A stretch of 64,000 nucleotides of DNA, taken from positions 85,830,958 through 85,894,957 of the forward strand of contig CP136069.1 in NCBI GenBank assembly GCA_032622095.1. Reading direction: 5' to 3'. Both the position numbers and the translations under genes were made by a program. The DNA comes from Siphonodentalium dalli (Eukaryota > Mollusca > Scaphopoda > Gadilida > Siphonodentaliidae). The notes under the pieces were generated by a model. The model searched no databases and was not told the origin of the DNA. It saw only the letters and a program-made list of their open reading frames with translations. Shown piece after piece: positions 63,801-64,000 of the stretch; the stretch's first letter is position 1, and the number at the start of each line of letters is the position of its first letter.

Positions 63801-64000
63801 ACTCTATTTATTCAGTTCCTTGTAACCTGAAGATAGAAATTTGGTACAAGAAAGACAACACAAAATAAATTGGGCAGCATATAAATAGTCACCTCTTGTA
63901 GTTTCTCTTTCCCTCTCTTGTGATCACTGTCTGATGCCTCAGAGTCCCTTCCCCTCAGGATTGGTGTCTCAAACTTCTTCTTGAACTCCTGTGCAGTTCC
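36615..64000 (-). CDS. RAD54L: RAD54-like DNA repair/recombination motor (partial gene, nine exons)
   Basis: RAD54 is a Swi2/Snf2-family dsDNA translocase. It works in the nucleus with RAD51 in homologous recombination, promoting strand invasion, branch migration and filament remodelling. Nine exons in order on the - strand (64000-63893, 61042-60970, 60067-59912, 58193-58083, 53550-53427, 49973-49895, 48701-48522, 41114-40951, 36813-36615) join in phase into 397 residues ending at TAA. All introns have GT donors and AG acceptors. Lobe 2 motifs are visible: [19 protein letters not shown] and DPDWNPA (motif V region) and [11 protein letters not shown] (motif VI, arginine kept), then the C-terminal CTRCVNN...DC...WNH zinc-binding-like segment. 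Walker A and DEGH motifs lie in exons beyond the window. Intron sizes run from 0.9 to 7.4 kb and most introns hold transposons. No frame damage was seen, so the gene looks intact here. Confidence 0.96.
37565..38545 (-). repeat. Tandem array of ~150 bp monomers
   Basis: About seven units spaced roughly 150 bp apart. Each has 'aaatctgaatcccagtca', 'aaaggaccctccat.ttaaatataagct' and 'tggagg.aaatagttat'. They are the reverse complement of the monomers at 7540-8000, so the array belongs to the AGCTCACCTGAG family in the opposite orientation. The reading frames here are repeat by-products. Confidence 0.8.
38654..38897 (+). repeat. 250 bp dispersed repeat with GCCGATCACGATCGGC hairpin
   Basis: A close match to 41521-41764, same strand; a head fragment is at 61938-61990. 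It starts with a perfect small palindrome and ends near 'gtgagatccaatggtt'. No target duplication could be fixed. Class unknown. Confidence 0.8.
39300..39552 (+). mobile_element. Palindrome-tailed tandem-monomer element, one unit
   Basis: One monomer ('gggtcataactcc', 'cccatattcgaactcgaa', 'gtttccgatcaaatagaaaatg'-like) followed by 'gtggtcaatccgg' and the tail hairpin GTGTACCATAC...GTATAGGTACAC (39524-39550), then ATAAAAA. Confidence 0.72.
40160..40693 (+). mobile_element. Palindrome-tailed tandem-monomer element, three units
   Basis: Monomers of about 150 bp ('gggccataactcc', 'aacccatattcgaactc', 'accaaatttggtt.cg.tcaga') are followed by a GACA repeat (40591-40612), 'gtggtcaatccggacaacgac' and the tail hairpin GTTTACCATAC...GTATGGGTAAAC (40662-40688). 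Helentron/HINE-like design is inferred from the 3' palindrome after internal tandem repeats. Reading frames across it are by-products. Confidence 0.75.
40951..41114 (-). CDS. RAD54L: RAD54L exon (post-helicase segment)
   Basis: 164 nt: acceptor tgtttgtag, phase 0 start, donor AA|GTGAGT, phase 2 end. Encodes [43 protein letters not shown] and NTLSDTHD. This is the conserved stretch after motif VI that braces helicase lobe 2 in RAD54/Snf2 proteins. Confidence 0.96.
41521..41764 (+). repeat. 250 bp dispersed repeat, second copy
   Basis: Same family and strand as 38654-38897, with scattered changes (for example CACAATCGG for CACGATCGG in the start palindrome). Confidence 0.8.
41914..41965. promoter_or_regulatory. 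Cluster of three TCACATGA E-boxes
   Basis: TCACATGA occurs three times in about 50 bp (starting about 41918, 41934 and 41952), the last as GTCACATGAC. It resembles the MiT/TFE-type M-box/CLEAR E-box. It lies within a RAD54L intron beside GC-richer sequence; there is no evidence of use. Confidence 0.25.
42631..42830 (+). repeat. Tandem duplication with 118 bp period
   Basis: TAAAGAGCGTCCATG occurs at 42631 and 42749. Each unit also has an inner variant 'gacaataaa.agcgttct.aatta', giving four AGCGT repeats in all. Confidence 0.75.
43789..43817 (+). repeat. Poly-C tract of 29
   Basis: An uninterrupted C run in AT-rich intron sequence. On the RAD54L transcript strand it reads as poly-G and could form a quadruplex. 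Confidence 0.9.
44645..44775 (+). repeat. Single monomer of the higher-order array family
   Basis: Reads 'ttgtcatggatgttaacattgacatgtaaat', 'gagttattttggggtcattcggcc' and 'gcagccatcttggatttcaaaattcaatccatta' (quoted in parts). It is one stand-alone unit equivalent to a monomer at 12682-14800. Confidence 0.8.
46359..47003 (+). pseudogene. Zinc-finger (BED/TTF-like) protein N-terminus, disabled
   Basis: One frame holds MSHKE, then [14 protein letters not shown], repeated QAAEVP/QAAEIP blocks, an acidic Pro/Ser-rich stretch, and [10 protein letters not shown]...[10 protein letters not shown] (C-x2-C)...[10 protein letters not shown]. Order and spacing resemble the N-terminal part of KIAA1586/ZMYM-like and hAT-derived proteins. 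Two in-frame stops (about 46374 and 46512) break it, and the expected final His after KHQTSE is not there. It lies antisense in the RAD54L intron. No introns were seen, so it is a retrocopy or transposon remnant. Family assignment is tentative. Confidence 0.55.
48522..48701 (-). CDS. RAD54L: RAD54L exon with helicase motifs V and VI
   Basis: 180 nt, exactly 60 codons, both ends phase 0 (acceptor cttttgcag, donor GCT|GTGAGT). Encodes [60 protein letters not shown]. This is the most diagnostic exon: Snf2-family lobe 2 with RAD54-specific wording. Confidence 0.98.
48783..49165 (+). mobile_element. Dispersed MITE-like repeat, copy 2
   Basis: Direct match to 33085-33475, in the RAD54L intron between the 48522-48701 and 49895-49973 exons. 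Confidence 0.7.
49527..49787. mobile_element. piggyBac-like MITE, intact
   Basis: TTAA at 49527-49530 and 49784-49787, with inverted ends CCCTTACATAACAGGAGCT and AGCTCCGGTCATTGAAGGG. The two family hairpins lie at about 49570-49655 and 49675-49740. It is the reference for recognising the split copy at 6617-6738 and 20479-20576. Confidence 0.85.
49895..49973 (-). CDS. RAD54L: RAD54L exon (lobe 2, motif IV region)
   Basis: 79 nt; one base completes Gly, then 26 codons. Encodes [20 protein letters not shown], then RFNDPS. Donor TCT|GTGAGT, acceptor tttttatcag. Matches the RLDG...KR...VERFN segment of RAD54. Confidence 0.96.
50285..50305 (+). repeat. Poly-G tract of 21
   Basis: An uninterrupted G run in the RAD54L intron, followed by T-rich sequence. 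Confidence 0.9.
50985..51095 (+). repeat. Short tandem repeats of 'ggaagcttgaatgagccatgtc'
   Basis: The phrase 'tttggaagcttgaatgagcc' occurs three times with small changes (about 50997, 51023 without 'tttg', and 51061), giving mixed 26 and 38 bp spacing. Confidence 0.75.
51994..52209. mobile_element. Tc1/mariner-type hairpin MITE
   Basis: A near-perfect 216 bp palindrome running TACAGTAATGC to GCATTACTGTA, folding around 'gctctcgggagagc' with about six mismatches over 107 paired positions. TA at each end and CAGT termini fit a Tc1/mariner target duplication. It appears inserted in leftovers of the TTAA MITE family ('aataagttcaac' before, 'atctgaacatttc' after). As RNA it would be a long hairpin within the RAD54L intron. 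Confidence 0.82.
52819..53030. mobile_element. piggyBac-like MITE, partial
   Basis: Begins TTAACCCTTCCATGACGG (52819) with the family hairpins at about 52868-52925 and 52945-53002. The right terminus is lost or replaced near 53030. Confidence 0.7.
53181..53355. mobile_element. Tc1/mariner-type hairpin MITE, shortened copy
   Basis: TACAGTAATA...CATTACTATA, same family as 51994-52209. The left arm has an internal deletion, so the stem is incomplete. Confidence 0.75.
53427..53550 (-). CDS. RAD54L: RAD54L exon (start of lobe 2)
   Basis: 124 nt; encodes [40 protein letters not shown]. Acceptor ttttttcag, donor GG|GTGAGT (phase 2). Matches the GKMLVLD...[17 protein letters not shown] segment that opens RAD54 helicase lobe 2. 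Confidence 0.97.
53551..58082. other. RAD54L intron with inverted array copy
   Basis: Contains the 55197-56751 element. In 53551-55190 and 56760-58080 I see no exon or recognised repeat, apart from a repeated 'cacttctccct' phrase between about 57767 and 58012. Confidence 0.6.
55197..56751 (-). mobile_element. Helentron/pearl-like element, opposite-orientation copy
   Basis: Starts with AATGAAAGTGTCAATGACACT split over 55197-55216 (the tail hairpin) and ends with the leader 'aaagttgagctaaaa' and a CACACA/GGACG stretch. It is thus the reverse of 12593-15071. Monomers of about 160 bp repeat from about 55400 to 56660 ('cccatctacatgtcaat', 'gatcagacgaacagtacgacctgtag', 'aaatccaagatgg.c.ctggcggcc'). 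Confidence 0.75.
58083..58193 (-). CDS. RAD54L: RAD54L exon (linker before lobe 2)
   Basis: 111 nt; completes His, then [36 protein letters not shown], and one base of Gly. Donor G|GTAAAG, acceptor ttctttatag. Matches the CNHPALIYDKC...LFPPGYS...LSGK stretch of RAD54. Confidence 0.95.
58194..59911. other. RAD54L intron
   Basis: Holds a G run (59345-59359), a partial TTAA-MITE core ('gataagttcaac' to 'tatagaaaggg', about 59396-59500) and a dispersed repeat (59500-59650) shared with 24825-24990. No other exon was seen. Confidence 0.55.
59912..60067 (-). CDS. RAD54L: RAD54L exon (end of lobe 1)
   Basis: 156 nt; completes Ile, then [51 protein letters not shown] and one base of His. Acceptor cttactttcag, donor C|GTGAGT. 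The EQVVCC.LTPLQ...LKKLCNHP string is diagnostic for RAD54. Confidence 0.97.
60369..60660. mobile_element. piggyBac-like MITE, second subfamily
   Basis: Starts TTAACCCTTTCTATACTAAA and ends 'gtactaaagaaagggttag' (terminal TTAA decayed to TTAG). A central inverted pair ('cagaaataagttcaa' and 'ttgaacttattatctg', 60427-60479) forms a hairpin. Relatives at about 36878, 50058, 51896 and 59396 are partial. It lies in the 902 bp RAD54L intron. Confidence 0.75.
60970..61042 (-). CDS. RAD54L: RAD54L exon (lobe 1, IIRRT motif)
   Basis: 73 nt; [24 protein letters not shown] plus one base. Acceptor ctttttgcag chosen over an in-frame alternative 7 bp further in, because it keeps the upstream join in phase. 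Donor A|GTGAGT. Matches RAD54 IVNRCLIRRT...KYLPVK. Confidence 0.95.
62730..62790 (+). repeat. Orphan 3' palindrome of tandem-monomer family
   Basis: Only the end of the element: 'gtggtcaatccggacatcac' and the hairpin GTGTACCATAC...GTATAGGTACAC (62756-62782), then ATAAAAA. No monomers precede it. Confidence 0.75.
63228..63758 (+). mobile_element. Palindrome-tailed tandem-monomer element, three units
   Basis: Nearly the same layout as 40160-40693: units start at 'gggccataactc' near 63237, 63383 and 63533 (about 146-150 bp apart). Then a GACAGACGG stretch, 'gtggtcaatccgggcaacg' and the tail hairpin GTTTACCATAC...GTATGGGTAAAC (63728-63754). Confidence 0.75.
63893..64000 (-). CDS. RAD54L: RAD54L exon, running off the window
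   Basis: The first exon of the visible part, at least 36 codons: [36 protein letters not shown]. Donor GAG|GTGACT. Matches RAD54 GTAHEFKKHFE.PILKGRD. The exon's 5' end lies beyond position 64000. Confidence 0.95.

Larger units (their letters stand above)
61043..63892. other. RAD54L intron
   Basis: Contains a head fragment of the 250 bp dispersed repeat (61938-61990), a half hairpin of the TTAA-MITE family (about 62108-62140), an orphan palindromic tail (62730-62790) and a palindrome-tailed array (63228-63758). No other exon was seen. Confidence 0.6.

Overview
This is a eukaryotic, AT-rich, repeat-dense nuclear window, most likely from a bivalve or other mollusc. It has interrupted genes with GT-AG introns, and a low coding fraction (two partial host genes). 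The repeats are of types common in mollusc genomes: short inverted-repeat elements, 145-165 bp tandem-monomer elements of pearl/Helentron type, a tRNA-derived SINE with a TTGA-type simple tail, and an APE-type LINE. I see no bacterial gene, CRISPR array, rRNA or free-standing tRNA gene.

Host genes. (1) The 5' edge carries the last coding exon (+ strand, 3844-4077) of a DNAJB1/4/5-type Hsp40 co-chaperone; its other exons lie left of the window. (2) The right 27 kb carries the last nine coding exons (- strand, 64000 down to 36615) of the recombination motor RAD54 (RAD54L): 397 residues from helicase lobe 2 to the stop, every junction in phase. The ATP-binding N-terminal half lies right of the window.

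Layout. 1-6.6 kb: DNAJB intron, last exon and 3' region with an inverted-repeat MITE. 6.6-20.6 kb: a piggyBac-like (TTAA) MITE split by a 13.7 kb palindromic foldback unit that itself holds nested insertions, including a pearl/Helentron-like element with a three-monomer higher-order tandem array. 20.6-25.6 kb: MITEs, including a hAT-type MITE with an 8 bp duplication carrying a TTAA MITE inside it. 25.6-31.2 kb: a 5'-truncated, disabled LINE flanked by direct repeats of about 995 bp, too long for a normal target-site duplication and cutting through a SINE. 31.2-36.6 kb: more hAT-type and tandem-monomer elements. 36.6-64 kb: RAD54L introns holding many MITEs, hairpins, Helentron-like arrays and an antisense zinc-finger pseudogene.

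The most unusual structures are the foldback unit (long inverted repeats that continue into a diverged palindromic minisatellite, FB/Galileo-like in design but with a 2-3 bp target duplication) and the LINE bracketed by ~1 kb near-identical repeats. All alignments were made by eye; superfamily names are inferences from terminal sequences and target duplications.
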